From the NCBI GenBank assembly GCA_037974665.1, contig CM075770.1:96096850-96160849 (forward strand): a stretch of 64,000 nucleotides of DNA, written 5' to 3'. Shown piece by piece: positions 10,291 through 22,550 of this stretch. Numbering within the stretch: position 1 is the stretch's first letter; each line of letters opens with the position of its first letter. Under the pieces are notes generated by a model. The model was not told the DNA's origin and did not search any database. It worked only from the letters and a program-made list of their open reading frames with translations. The position numbers were made by a program, and so were the translations under genes. The stretch is from Ehretia macrophylla (lineage: Eukaryota; Streptophyta; Magnoliopsida; Boraginales; Ehretiaceae).

Positions 10291-13162
10291 TCTGAGACCT
10301 AGTCCCAAATTCAAGTGCACTAATATTATACTATGTGTAACTACATATATTTTAGTGTTTTATATATCTTAATTATGTGTTGTGTGCAAAAAAAATAAGT
10401 TAGAAATTAAGTTAGAATCATAGGAATTAAGTAAAATAACTTTTGGGGTAACTTTGCAAACATTAGAAAACTTTTGGGCCCAATGTGTAAATACCTAAAC
10501 TTCTACTTGGGTATCAAGTAAACTAATATAACTAGAGCTACACTTTGATTAATTGCATTAGGATCCCCAATGGCTAGACAAGAAAAGAAAAGAGGAACAT
10601 TTGCAAAAACTAACAAATAATTGGGGTTAAACTTTAATTAACTAAATTGATAACTTTGTCTTCAAGAATTACACAATACAACTTCACCTACCATACCCCT
10701 CCCCCCAAGTGTTGTTGGCTCCTAGGAAGAAAAGGAGAGATATTGTGATGAAAAAGACCAAAGAAAATAGAGGCAAAAGAAGAAGTTTAAAGGCAATTCA
10801 AAAAAGGTTTGCTTGGGATATTCAATTTCTAGCTTTCAAACAAGTGTTGTTGCATCGTTTCTTGGAGAATCAAAGGTGAAGGGTTCTTTATAAATGGATT
10901 TTATAAGTTCATGGAGCATGGATACGTATATGTGGATAAGTTGTTATTATTTTATTGCCAAGATACATGCATTGAACATGTCCTTGAAGAATAGATTAGC
11001 GCAGTGTTTGTATATGAGCTATTTGAATAGTTAATCATACTAGAAAAATATAAAATAAATATATGTTATTCTAAACTCATAGAGAAACAAAGTTAATGTT
11101 AAGTGTTTGTTGAGGAAAAATTGTTATCACGCCTAAATTAGCTCGTTTCAGTGAGGTTATTGAAATTTTGTCTGAAATTGGACAGTGCAGTGCATCTGAC
11201 TTTTAGAGGCCTTTTGACATAGTAAATGTGCTTGGAGTTTAATGAAAATTTTATAGCAGCTAGATTAGTTAGTTTATAACAAACTTTGTTTTTGATGCTA
11301 GAGCTAATTTAATCGTTTAAAGCCTCTGACAATGCAATAACAGTAGGGTAGCTGAAATCAAGGAATTTGTGAAAGTTAACTGTGAGTTGGTGTTTAATTG
11401 CTTTCTTGAGGGTTAAGCTTGATGAAGTAGCTATATGTTTGTGTATAGATGATACTTGTAGAGGTTGTTAGAGCTAGTAGAAGTTAAATTTGTGGAATTA
11501 GAAGTTAGAATTGTGGAATAGATGTGCAGGAAATTTCTAGACAGATTGTTAGCATCTACTTCTACTGTGTCTCAGACATAGTAAACAAAGTCGGAATTGA
11601 ACAAAAAATTTACAATAGTTATACTAAGCAGTTTACAACAAACTTTGTGTTTTACAAAAAAGCTAATTCCAACGTTTTAGCTCTTTAAACTGGCTATTTC
11701 TGAAATGACTCAGGAAAAACATGTAATCTGGACAGTTTGACATAGTTGCACTAATTTGGCTATAACTCAGTGAATTTAGATCGGAATTGATCTCCATTTG
11801 ATTCTAGAACTATCTACACTCGAAGAGCTTCATATACATATAAAAATAATATTATTTGGAGGTCTTTAACTTAGGTAAATGAACTTTTAAAAGTTGAGCT
11901 TCTGTTGAGAAATTTGAAAATGTTAAACTAGATTACTTATTGCTATTGTTGATTTCCATTGTCAAAAGGAGAATTATGAGTTCTTGATTACATGTGATAT
12001 ATGCCATAAATTACATATATCTATGTGTTGAAACTTAACGTGATATGTGACGCGAAACGTGATGTGATTCTTAATCTAATGTGATATTGGAAAGGTTGCA
12101 ACCTTTTTTTGGCATGGTAGTGTCACGAAACTCAGGGCGGCATCGGGCTTGCCGGTCTAGCGTGGCTACCATGGTTACCAATTCCCTCTCTCGCTAGGGA
12201 ACTTTACATCCCTGGAAGAGTGGGTCGTAGGATTTAAGTATATCTGGAATACCCCGTGTGGGAGACATAAGGGATGATGAATCTTTTGGCCGGCCACCAT
12301 ATAAAATGCGATGCGACATGAAAGTGTAAGCGTATTCTTGCCCGAATATGTGTTAAATGTTCATTCTATAAGATTTTCTTCACTCATTGGGATCCATTGC
12401 TACCCTAGAAGAGACATCTCACTGGGATCCAATGATACCCCGGGAGAGTTGGGTTACATGTTGGTATTATGTTTAATTCTGTCTTTTATTAAATGTTCTT
12501 ATGAACGTGGCATACTCTCGCTTGGGCCCTAGATCCTCGGGGAGTAGGATTGATTACTTGTTATTATTTCCCGTGTTATCTAAATGCGCATTATTGTGTA
12601 AAGTACATGACTTGCTTGTATATTTATATGCATGGCATTCACAGGTTTTCAAATGGGTTTTAAAAGAGAAAATGACTTCGAAAACCCTTCCCAGATTCCC
12701 CTCTCACTGAGTTTAAGTTGTTATAAACTCACCTTGTTTTTCCACCATTACAGGTTGTTTGAGACAGAAGCTTAGAAGTTGATTACTGCAATTGGATTTT
12801 ATATCTGTTGGCTGCATGCGAGGAGATATGTTTGTACCATTAATCCTTAGTGATGGAGTTTGTATAATATGTATCATTTAAATTGATATAATAGTTAGAT
12901 GTTGTATTAAATTCATTTCGGATTCAATAGACATAATATAAGTGTAATTTTGTAAATTTGGGATTTAGTATTTGAGAAGTAATCATTTAATAGCCTTGAT
13001 GTTTTGAATTGTGGATAATAGTGCTCGGGCTTTTGTAATTGTGCCTTAGCGAACTTAGAAAGAATTATCTTCTTAAGCGCGTGTCATCACAATCCCAAGA
13101 ATGTTTGTGGTTTTACTATGGTTTCAGATATTATATTAATGAACAAAAATAGGGTCGTGATA
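10291..13162 (+). mobile_element. Solo LTR C (Ty3/gypsy-type) inside the Harbinger element
   Basis: Starts TCTGAGACC (TG decayed to TC) and ends GTCGTGATA (CA decayed to TA), with an exact 5-bp duplication AGCCC at 10286-10290 and 13163-13167. Length 2872 bp. It contains the GC-rich box GGCATCGGGCTTGCCGG near 12138 and the TGAGTTTA...TAAACTCA hairpin followed by TTACAGGT near 12707-12755. No internal retroelement domains. Both ends having lost their TG/CA suggests some age. Confidence 0.85.
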
Positions 13163-13167
13163 AGCCC

Positions 13168-13688
13168 ACTATTGCTGTACCATTAAACATGGCACAACAG
13201 CACCAGGCTACTACACTTGAAATTGCTTCGCCATCTATACAACAGCATCAAGCTGCTGTACAGACTTAACGTTTACAGTAGCCTCACGTTGCTGCAACTG
13301 AAATAGCTTCATTGTGGCAATGAATGAACTATTTTTTTTCATAAACATTTTTAGCTTTTTTTGAGCGTAGATTTGTAGATTTGTTGTTGAATATTGTGTT
13401 GTTGGTATTTTTGCTTCCATATATAGAAGAAATGTCGTAGTTGCAAGGACTATTTTTTGAATGGCTATAATTTTCAAATTCTGTTTTGTAGATTTTTAAA
13501 AAAAATAATTTTGTTGAAGAAAATGGAGATTAGGTTTTATTTTTGCTCCCCAAACCTTGAATGATGTCATATTTTATTAGAAAAATATGGATTTGAGTTT
13601 TAGAGACCCCATTGGTGTTGTTTTTTTTATCCATGGAGTCTCTAAAAACAGCAATGATTGCCTTTTAGAGACTCCATTGAGTATAGCC
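13168..13688 (+). other. Harbinger 3' part
   Basis: Right portion of the Harbinger element up to its terminal inverted repeat. It opens with codons rich in Gln, Ala and Thr (13188-13268) and then stops. Near the end AGAGACTCCAT-like repeats recur (about 13600-13680), mirroring the subterminal repeats at the left end. Confidence 0.5.
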
Positions 13689-14992
13689 TTAGAAGGGACA
13701 TACATATGCAATAAGAAATCTATACAATAATCACTCCCTTAGAATGGTCCAAGTTAATTATCTTGAATCTATGCACAGTGGTACAACTTATGGGTTGTAT
13801 CGGTTGTGACACTTGTAGGTCGCTCCCGTGGTCAAGTGGATAACTTCCGGAGGATGGTTGGATTGTTGATTAGAGGTTCTAAGAAGGAAGATGTAGCCAA
13901 AATGTGATAGTACAAGCTATAGACCTGTTTTGGTTATGAGTGAGTATAGAGGGGCAATATGGTCATTATCACTTGGTTGGTCTAAAGACTGAGTTTCATA
14001 CTATGTGTGGCATACTCTTGTATGTACAGTAATTATCCTGTAATAAAGCCTAATCTTTTAGTAGAATAGGCTAAGGTTAAAGTGACAAATATTTTTTGAA
14101 GACTAGTAAGGACATTTAGGTCATTTTTAGTAGAAATGTAATTATGTCTTTGGTCCCTCTTCTAGCCAATTACCTTATTAGTATCATTACTAAACTTGAG
14201 TGTTGCTAAATGTGGCATGAGGATGAGAGTTGATGAGTCCTAATACAACTAGAAGTCCTAGTAGACTTTCTATGCATGGAAAGGGTTTTTATTTCAGACA
14301 ATTGAGCTCATTATAGACTTGGGCTGAATGTTTTAGCTTAGATGAGCCCTTGGACGTGTAGACTAGCCTTGTGGGGCTTTTGGGATGGTCTTATGCATGA
14401 TTTAGGCTTTGGTGGCCAGTAAGAAAGTCCTAGTGTGAACAGGAAGATGATAAGAGTCTAAATCCTCGATTCTTGTATCCTGTTGGACTTGAACTAGCTT
14501 CTCTTAGTTTTTCCTATATAAAGGCCTCCACCCTAAGCTCTATAATTGCACCATCTCCTTTGAGATCTTTCTCTTTCTCTCTCTTTCTCTCTCTCTCTCT
14601 CTCATGTGTAAGCCTCTTTCTAGAGGAAACACGAAACACTCTTCTTATAGTTTAGTTTTGCAAGATCGAGTCCCACAACTTGATCAATACTATAGCTAAG
14701 ATTTAGTATAGGAGGGAAGATCAAAGTAGTAGAGTGGAAGCTAAAGCTCATAGGTGTGTGGAACATCCTTTCTCAAAGATGAAGTTTTTGAAGTTCTGTT
14801 TTATCATGAATTAACAGGTATTTCGAAAAACGTTTGTTATAGATTAAACTATGAACTATTTGAATTTTCAATTAGCTATTTCATGTGCTATTATATTTTA
14901 AAGATCCATGCATGAATTTTTCCTCCCTATTCAGTTATTATTTGCTTAAGATTGAATTTGTTTCATGCAATATTTTGTTTTCCTTTAGGCTT

Positions 14993-15619
14993 CTACTCCT
15001 AAGGCCAGTGAGAGTGTGTCTAAGAAGAAAGTTGAGGATATTACTAACAAGGGAAAATGTTTTCATTGCCAAATAGCTGGGCATTGGGAGGGGAATTGTC
15101 TAATGTATCTTTAGGGCTTGAATGTCAAGGCCAAGAAAGCTATAAAGGACGGTAATTCTTCTTTATTTTTCCTTAATATTAATCTTCTAATTTGTCAAAA
15201 ATACTACTTCATGGATTTTAGATTCTGGAATGACATTTCGATGTTTTTGAATAGAGTTTAAACTAAGGTAGTGCGCTTAGGAAGCTTGAAGTGGTTTTGA
15301 AAGTTGGAAATAGAACAACAATTGTTATATTAGCTAGAGGCAATATTCCTAATAGCATTAGGTACATACAAACAATCTTTAAGACACAAGATACGTCCTG
15401 AAGACATAGATACAAGTTACCTTTTGTGGGACAAAGGATTAGAGCTATTAATTTGGTTGGATTAATAAACATGGATGTATGTGGGCCTTTTAGAAAATCG
15501 ATCTAAGGAGGTTATATCTACTTTATAAGCTTTATCGATGATTATTCATAGGATAGTTATGTGTACTTGATGAAGTGCAGGTCTGAAGATTTTGAAAAAG
15601 TTTAAAAGTTTAAGGCTGA
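14993..15619 (+). pseudogene. Host copia polyprotein: gag zinc knuckle, protease, start of integrase
   Basis: Continues the gag frame from 7866. Residues KGKCFHCQIAGHWEGNC (about 15052-15099) form a CX2CX4HX4C zinc knuckle, which binds genomic RNA in the particle. WILDSGM with the aspartic protease triad DSG lies at 15221-15229. From about 15467 the frame gives MDVCGPFRKS, then a YxxFIDDYS-like stretch and VYLMKCRSEDF, the start of the integrase core. Stops at several points show decay. The frame breaks at 15624 where LTR F is inserted and resumes at 20505. The usual copia order gag-PR-INT-RT is kept. Confidence 0.85.
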
Positions 15620-15624
15620 AGTAG

Positions 15625-18600
15625 TATTAGTGGCAAATAATATTAAGAGGGGTGTAAATTAAGATTATAGCAATATATTACTATTTAAAAATTTATTACA
15701 ACCCACAAAAACCTCTTTGATACAATTTATCAAACACCTTGTGTAGACAACTTTATAAGAGTTAATATGATGAATAATAATCAAACACAAGAGCAAGATA
15801 ATTACTCTAAGTAATATATATGACAATAAATGTAAATAGAGTAGGGAAAGAAATTAAACTCGGTATTTTCAAGTGGTTCAAACTCCCGAAAGCATAGTCC
15901 ACCACTTAAGGTCTTCCTCTCCTTAGGATTTCCTAAACTCCACTAAATCAATGCTTCTTCAAATGTTGGTAAAGCACAAACCAACCTACAATAATCCTCT
16001 TTTGAGTCCACAATAGAAAATACAAACTTTTACAAATGTAGGTAAAGCTCCAACCTACTATCCCTCTTCCTTTGAGTCCACAAACACTTTTCCCACACTC
16101 TTCGCTTTACAATGATTCTCTCAATCATAATCTAGATCCCAAAAGTGTATACAATACAAAGATTTGAGTATTTGAATGAAAGTACAATGAAGAACAATTA
16201 AAACTCCTCAATGAGTAGATAATATAATTGAAAGAACTTGAATGCTCAATAGATTTGTAATTTTAAGCTCAAGCTTGGTGTATATTGATTGAAATATATG
16301 AAAATTGAAGCTTATAATCAATATATGATGTTTTGGAGTTGTTGGAAGAGTTGTTTGATGAAATGGGTTGATTTGGTCTTTATAGAAAACAAAGCAACAG
16401 ATAAATAACGGCTAGTTTTTCAAACTGCTGCAAATCCAGTCAAATGAATTCGGTTAAGTTACTCGTCTAGATGATTTTTCTGGATACATTCTACCTTGAT
16501 TCGGAAGAATAAATCCAGACGAATGAACAATACCCGGTCGAGTGAACAGTGTCAAATAGTGCCATTTTTTAGCTCTGCGAAATTGAGCCCAAAATTCAAT
16601 TGTTCGAAGGGAAAATATTTAGGCACTTCAAAAACACTTCTTCTAAAGTGGTTATAACATTTTTGACACTTCAAAACATTTTCTATACTCTTGTGGAAAG
16701 ATTATGTGAAAACCCGAGTTCGATTTTTGTGCCAATTATGTATTTATTTGAATTCTACGTGCAAATATTATGTGTTTATATGATTTACATAGGTTTACTG
16801 GTTCAAAAGTGCATTTGAAATCTGTTTGAAATGCTAATTGTCGTCCTTTTGTTTTCTTTGACCACGTAGGATTAAATTTGCAAATACTAGCTAAAATCAA
16901 GCCTAAGTTAGTATATTATCACCTTAGACATTTACTAGAGTGTTAGAATTGAAATTAGAAGCAAAATAGAAGGCTAACTTAGTCATTTGGACCTTTTATT
17001 GACCTTTGACCTTGCATTGACCTCCATTTGACTTTTACTTAAGCAAAATTTATCAAACAAAAGCCAAAACATCTTCTTTTCTTCTCTATTTCAGCCACCG
17101 AACCCAAGCTGAAATGAATAGTAGAACCTAGCCATTTTGAGCATTTTTGGAGCAATCGAAAACCGATTGGAGCGAAACGAAGCTTGTACTTGACTCGTCT
17201 TAGTGTGTTCTACCTTTCTACCAATTCATTTTGCCTTTATTTTGCAAAAAAAGTGTGAGGTTTTTTCTAACCAAGTTTTTAAAGTTGAATTATTTCAATT
17301 ATTTCTGCTATTAGTGATCATGATTCTTGCTATTTAGGCCGTAGAGAACGTTTTGCTTGCATATTAGCTTGTATAAACTAGAACTTGTTGTAGTTGGTTT
17401 ATATAAGTTGTTTGACGGAGTATATGCCTATATTTGAGTTTAAACTTGATTCCTAGCATGTATATGATATCCATACACATTAATATATCATTCTAGCATA
17501 ACAAATTAGCTCGATAATGCAAAATAATGCAAAATTGGGGGGGTGTTGGAGGGTTATTTTTCCAACGTTGGATAGTAGGCTGTCCAACGCTGGTCAGCCT
17601 GTTTTTGGATGGCTTTTGGGCTGCCTTCATGTTGTTTTAATTGCTCGTTAAGTTAGTATTATGCTAGGTGATGTTTAAGGTAATTTGTGGTTGAATTATT
17701 GCATTTTAGGTTGCTAGAATTGGCTTATATGTTGCTAGGAATTGCATAAGTTGTTGATTTAGCTTCTTTGATTGTTGAATGTGTTGTCTAGACTTGTATG
17801 GTTGCTAATGTAGTTGAATTGGTTGAAGGGGATTGCATGAACTATGTACGGTTTAAGTGCTTGAGTGCTTGGATATAGCTTGTTAAATGAACTTGAAATG
17901 TGAACATGCTCGGGAAACAACCTACTTTGTTATTTCCCCTAATTGTCGTGATTGCATGAATGTGATTGTCTTGAATACGATGTGTTGTTAAAGGTTATAA
18001 CCGTTAAAACAGACACAGTAGAGTTCATGTTACACTGGGCAGCATAGGGCTTGCCAGGCGATGATATGACTACCGGGGTTCTAATCATTATCCTGTGTGA
18101 ATGGAGAGTTTCACAAGGTCTGGGTTGTAGGATTTGATGTACATCCGGATTACATCTATGTAGCATATAGGGGAAGAGTTTATGTTGGCGTATAGAAGAT
18201 TGGTATCAACAGAACGAGCGTATCCTTCTTACGTGATTACTTACATTCTCGCACCTTTATAATTGTTGCATGTTCTTATTCATGTCATGTTTTCAAAATG
18301 AATTGAAAAATCTAAAAATGCTTTCAAAACCTTCCTTATTCCCTCCTCACTGAGTTCGTGGAAACTCACTCCCGTTTGCTAACATTTCAGGTGGAGCTAA
18401 GACCGTGCCTTGGGATGATTAGAGTGATGTCTTGCTTGGCTTACTTGGATATTGCATATGTTGCTTATGTTCATGATGTATTAGAGAATTTCTTTGGATT
18501 ATGTAATATGTTGCTTAAGTTGCTTAGTTTAAGTTTGGAAGTCTTATGTTGTAAAGTTTTTCCTATGCAAGTTTATTTGAATTCATGTAATTATGTAATA

Positions 18601-20499
18601 TGTATGTTGTGGTTTACTTTAAGTTGGTAGACTTGTAATCTAGTTTCATAAGTCCATTTTATGTTGTATAGGTGGAAAGGCTTATGAATTTCGTTTTGCG
18701 GCATGTATCTTTATGATTTATGTTGTTGTAGTGTATCGGATGGCTTATGTTATGGTTGTAAGTTGGTGGTTTGATGGACTTTTTGTAGGGTGAAAGTAAG
18801 CGTGGCCATGTACATGTTGATAAGCTTAAATTGTGGTAGTTAGGTTGTTGAATGCTTGTTATTGAGTTGAATGAACAGGTTTTGGATAGTCCTTAGTACA
18901 GGGGAAATTCCGTCCATTTTTCCTCGTCTGTCATCTTGAGGTTGGATCGAGTGGTATATGTTGGAACTTGGTACCTATTATAAACATGTTAAAGTAGGTT
19001 TGCTTGTTGGCTATGTGATCTTTTATCTCTATGACAATGTCTAGGTTGGGTATTGTATGGTTGTGGAAGGCATGTTTGTATAGAGTTATTTGTCTTAGTG
19101 GCGTATTACTGGCGTTATAATGCCCGTTTTCAAGGATTTTGGAAGTTATAGCTACGCTTATATTTGATGTGCCTTGGATGAACATATTGTTTATATACAT
19201 ATTATGGTTATGTAGTTCCCACTGTAAGTAAAGACTTCTGATTTTGTAATATGATGTCTATGTTGGGAAGTTTGGGAGACTTTTATTGTCATGTTTTGAT
19301 GTATTGTATGGAATGTATTTGAGATGTTTTAATGACTGGATGTATTGTTTTATGCATAATAGTGCTTAGGCTAATGTAATGTGCCTTAGTAGACATAGGA
19401 GGAGTGATCTTCTTAAGCCAGTGGCATCACGATCGCAGGTTGTTTGATATTCTTGTAAGCTTGGATATTAATTTCTTTCTTTATGCTATCAGAGACGGTA
19501 TTAGTGAAAAATGGGATCGTGACAGATTAAAACTGATTTTTTATAATCAAGTGTTTAAAACACATTTTTCACCCGAAAATTCAATCTTTTGAAGATAAAT
19601 CATTTGGACCTTTTAAGAGCACTTTTTCAAAAGATGTTCTAACCCAATTAACATTTTAAAATATTTTCAAAACTCTTGAGGAAAGATTTAAGGACATTTT
19701 TGAAAGTTTAGCAAGAGCTTGAATCATAAAAATGCAAAACTAAGGAAAATGATATTTTTTGGCCGCTACCCCTTATGTTGCCACATCTTCATCCTTAGAA
19801 CACCACTTCATCTTCATGTCTTCAAGTCTTGAATCTTGAAATATAATATTCATTTTTTCAACTCTTCAAGACTTCATTTCTTCATACTTGTGGTCATCTT
19901 GATTGTGTATTCTTAAATGGCGTACATAAGTTTGCATCTTTTCTATCTTGCATTCTTTAATCAAAATTGTTTACTCTTCATGCAAGATACTCTTCCTCTT
20001 TCAACATCAAGCATTCATGACATATTTGGCTCATAATAACATATATACAATGTAATCCACAAAAGTCAATAAGTGTGTATTTAAGCATATAAACATATTT
20101 ACACAAACACATTTACAAATCCAAATTTCCTTGATTTGTTATCATCAAAATCATATCTTTCGGTATATAGCCAACAATCTCCCCTTTTTTTGGTGATGAC
20201 AAATCACTAAATGCTATAACAACAATAATATACAAGTTAAGCATGTATAGCATGAATATGGAGTCTCCAAGGCATGACTCCCCCTCACATATGCATTCAA
20301 TACACTATATTCCAAGTGAATAATGTTTAAACAATAAATCACATATGGATTCTTTGACTCCCCATCACTCAATGCGCATATGCAATGTTTGTTATCATCA
20401 AACATCCCTCTTTGGAATAGGTTGTTTCTTCTCCCCGCTATTCAGGCTCATAACCCCAGTATTTCTTTTTACATCTAGCTTACAACCTTAGGATTAACA
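15625..20499 (-). mobile_element. Solo LTR F (large copia, SIRE/Maximus-like) in integrase, split by LTR D
   Basis: On the minus strand it starts TGTTAATCC (20499) and ends at 15625 (TA, from CA). The target duplication AGTAG lies at 15620-15624 and 20500-20504, and removing the insert restores the integrase frame K-A-E-V-G-N-Q. Without LTR D it is about 2.05 kb. Homology to both arms of the palindrome at 22551-25301 runs over most of its length. An internal second start-like motif with a purine tract lies at about 20163-20200. Family placement by LTR style only. Confidence 0.85.
16705..19524 (+). mobile_element. Solo LTR D (Ty3/gypsy-type) nested in LTR F
   Basis: Starts TGTGAAAACCCG and ends GGGATCGTGACA. 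The exact 5-bp duplication GATTA flanks it (16700-16704 and 19525-19529). The unoccupied site is seen in the related LTR arm at about 24330-24390. Length 2820 bp. It has the GC-rich box at about 18040-18081 and the hairpin plus TTTCAG/GT module at about 18350-18392. Its last 150 bp resemble the last 150 bp of LTR C, including a CTTCTTAAG block, so C and D are the closest pair after A and B. No internal domains. Confidence 0.9.
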
Positions 20500-20504
20500 A
20501 GTAG

Positions 20505-22026
20505 GAAACCAGACAAGAAAGGGTATTATGTTCTTGCGATCTAATCGTAGAAGTGAATACATAAGTATTGAATTTAATCAGTATCTCAAATATTTTGGTA
20601 TTATATCACAACTAACACTACATTTAAATGGGGTTTCTAAGCATAAAAACTATACCTTGCTAGACATGGTACGTTTAATGATCAGTTATACTAATCTTCC
20701 CATTTCCTTGTAGGGTTATGCTCTTCTTACTATTGCATATTTTTTAAATAGTATTCCAACCAAAACTATCCTTACAACGCCATATGAAATGTAAGTTGGA
20801 AGACAACCAAGTCTTAAGCACGTTAAGATTAAGGTTTGTCTGCCTTTGTTAAAATTCTTAAGATAGATATGTTGAAACCTAGGTCGGATAAAGGTAGATT
20901 CGTGGGACATTCTAAAGATAGTTTAGGATATTACTTCTATTTACTTAGTGAGCAAAGAGTGTTGGTCAGTCAGTATGTCATATTTCTTGAAAAAGAGTTT
21001 ATTCAAGAAGGTAGAGTAAGAAGGAAAATAAAGTTAGTGGAAGAGTCTTCTGAACCACAAAATAACTTAGACTAATGTATTGAACCTATTCAACAGGGTT
21101 TGAAACCTGTCATCACACAAGTTCCTCATAGATTTGGTAGAGTATCTCATCCTCCAAAATGATATGGGTATCTTTTTGAGGAAGCACAAAAGTTGTTTGT
21201 AATTGGAGATATTAATCATGTAAATAATCCTACTACTTATGAGGAAACGATATGTGATGTCGATTCTAAGAAGCAATGCAAGCTAAAATGGACTCCATGT
21301 ACTCCAACTAAGTCTGGATCTTGGTAGACCCTCCTGAATTATTGTACCTATAAGGTGTTAATGGACCTTTAAAGCTAGACTGGTAACCAAAGGATATTAT
21401 CAAAGGCAAGGTGTAGACTATGATAAAACCTTTGCATTGGTTGTATACTTAAGTCTATTTGAATTATGCTGCTATTAACGCACACTATGATTACGAAATC
21501 TAGCAAATGGATGTCAAAACTGTGTTCGTAAATGGATATCTTGAGGAAGATATCTATATGAAACAATCTCAAGGTTTGGAGTCTAAGAATATTAATGAAG
21601 CGTGCAAAGCTTAAGAGATCCATTTATAGTCTCAAGCAAACTTCTAGGAGTTGGAAGATCTGATTTAATAATAAGGCCAAAGAGTTTGGTTTCATTAAAA
21701 ATGAGGATGAACTTTGTGTTTACAAGAAGGTTAGTGGGAGCCCAACCGTTTTTTTAATCTTGTATGCAGATGACATCCTTATCATGGGTAATGATATACG
21801 AATGATGATGTCAGCTAAAGTCTAGTTTAGCAAAACATTCTCCATGAAAGATTTGGAGATGCCACTTTTATCTTGGGAATTTGTATCTATAAAGATAGAG
21901 CAAAAAAGATTAATTGGCTTATCCTAAAGCATGTACATAGAAAAGGTCTTGAAGAAGTTCAAGATGAAAAATTCTAAGAAAGGTTTATTGCCTATGAGGC
22001 ATGGAATCCATTTCTCTAAAGGGATG
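20505..22026 (+). pseudogene. Host copia polyprotein: integrase end and reverse transcriptase
   Basis: The frame gives LRSNRRSEYISIEF (the LRSDRGGEY region, with D changed to N) and NGVSKHKNYTLLDMVR, the integrase catalytic Glu region with Glu apparently lost. GRFVGHS and the pol linker follow. Reverse transcriptase motifs appear from about 21375: KARLVTKGYYQRQGVDYDKTF split by a stop or shift, MDVKTVFVNGYLEEDIYMKQ, then LYADDILIMGND with the YADD active site at 21763-21774. The remainder to 22020 is fragmentary, and RNase H is missing because the element is cut by the TRIM insertion at 22027. Stops and frameshifts make it inactive. Confidence 0.85.
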
Positions 22027-22546
22027 TGTTGGCTAGGAAGGCCAGAAATTACCCTATGAATTCGCTATCGCAAGAGGCGATATCGGTGTTTGACAACCCA
22101 GCCTACCGGAGCATGGTGTATGCACTGCGAAGTGCCTCAGGCCCACCCACAGCACGTATAAACGCGGGGTTCTGCGCTACCATAATAAGGAAATAAAGTT
22201 TCACCTCTGCTAACAACTTAAGCTTTTAGCCTAGTGGTAAAAGCTTGATCTTGAAAACTAGTATCAGAGCGAGATTGTAGGTTCAAATCCCCTAAGTGTC
22301 ACTGGAGGGGAGATTATTGGCTAGGGAGGTCAACGATCACCTTATGGATTCGCTACAGCGGGGAGCAGTATCGGTGCTTGATAGCTCAGCCTGCCGGTAC
22401 AAGGTGTATGCAATGCGAAGCCCCTCAAGTCCACCCATAGCATGTATAAATGCGGAGTTCTGCATTATCATAATAAGGAAATAAAGTTGCACCTTTGCTA
22501 ACAGGTTAAGCTTTTACCCTAGTAGTAAGCGCTCGATCCTGAAAAT
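22027..22546 (+). mobile_element. TRIM (terminal-repeat retrotransposon in miniature)
   Basis: Two direct repeats of about 230 bp (22027-22255 and 22315-22546) start TGTTGGCTAGG and TATTGGCTAGG. Between them lie a primer-binding site, TAGTATCAGAGC (22259-22270), and a purine tract, GGAGGGGAGAT (22304-22314), directly before the second repeat. That is the complete minimal retrotransposon layout with only about 60 bp of interior and no coding capacity. The right target duplication cannot be seen because another LTR begins at 22551. It cuts the host copia polymerase, so it is younger than that element. Confidence 0.8.
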
Positions 22547-22550
22547 AAAG

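Larger units (their letters stand above)
8440..13688 (+). mobile_element. PIF/Harbinger DNA transposon
   Basis: The terminal inverted repeats start GGCTAT and match at 19 of 22 positions (8440-8461 against 13667-13688). They are flanked by TTA at 8437-8439 and 13689-13691, the 3-bp duplication typical of PIF/Harbinger. Removing it rejoins LTR G. It contains a transposase fragment (9388-9942), subterminal repeats of a GACCCATTTAGAGA motif (about 8478-8605), an AT microsatellite, and the nested solo LTR C. Without LTR C it is about 2.37 kb. The transposase C-terminal half is absent, so it is defective. Confidence 0.9.
7867..14987 (+). mobile_element. LTR insertion G (copia-type solo LTR) in gag, split by Harbinger
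   Basis: Starts TGTTGGGATTGAG and ends ...CCTTTA (final C of CA probably mutated). The 5-bp duplication GGCTT flanks it at 7862-7866 and 14988-14992, and deleting the insertion restores an open gag frame reading K-E-K-A-S-T-P-K-A-S. Without the nested Harbinger it is about 1.87 kb, the size of large copia LTRs such as Angela/BARE types. A TATA box (CTATATAAAGG, about 14513-14523) followed by CT-rich leader sequence lies in the last 500 bp, as expected for U3/R. The lineage is inferred. Confidence 0.75.

Noticed and set aside
18358..18630. 90-aa ORF inside LTR D
   Set aside because: It lies wholly in a solo LTR and starts in the conserved hairpin module; no homology recognised.
22213..22290. 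tRNA gene
   Set aside because: A- and B-box-like words exist, but the span crosses an LTR end and a primer-binding site and does not give a convincing cloverleaf.
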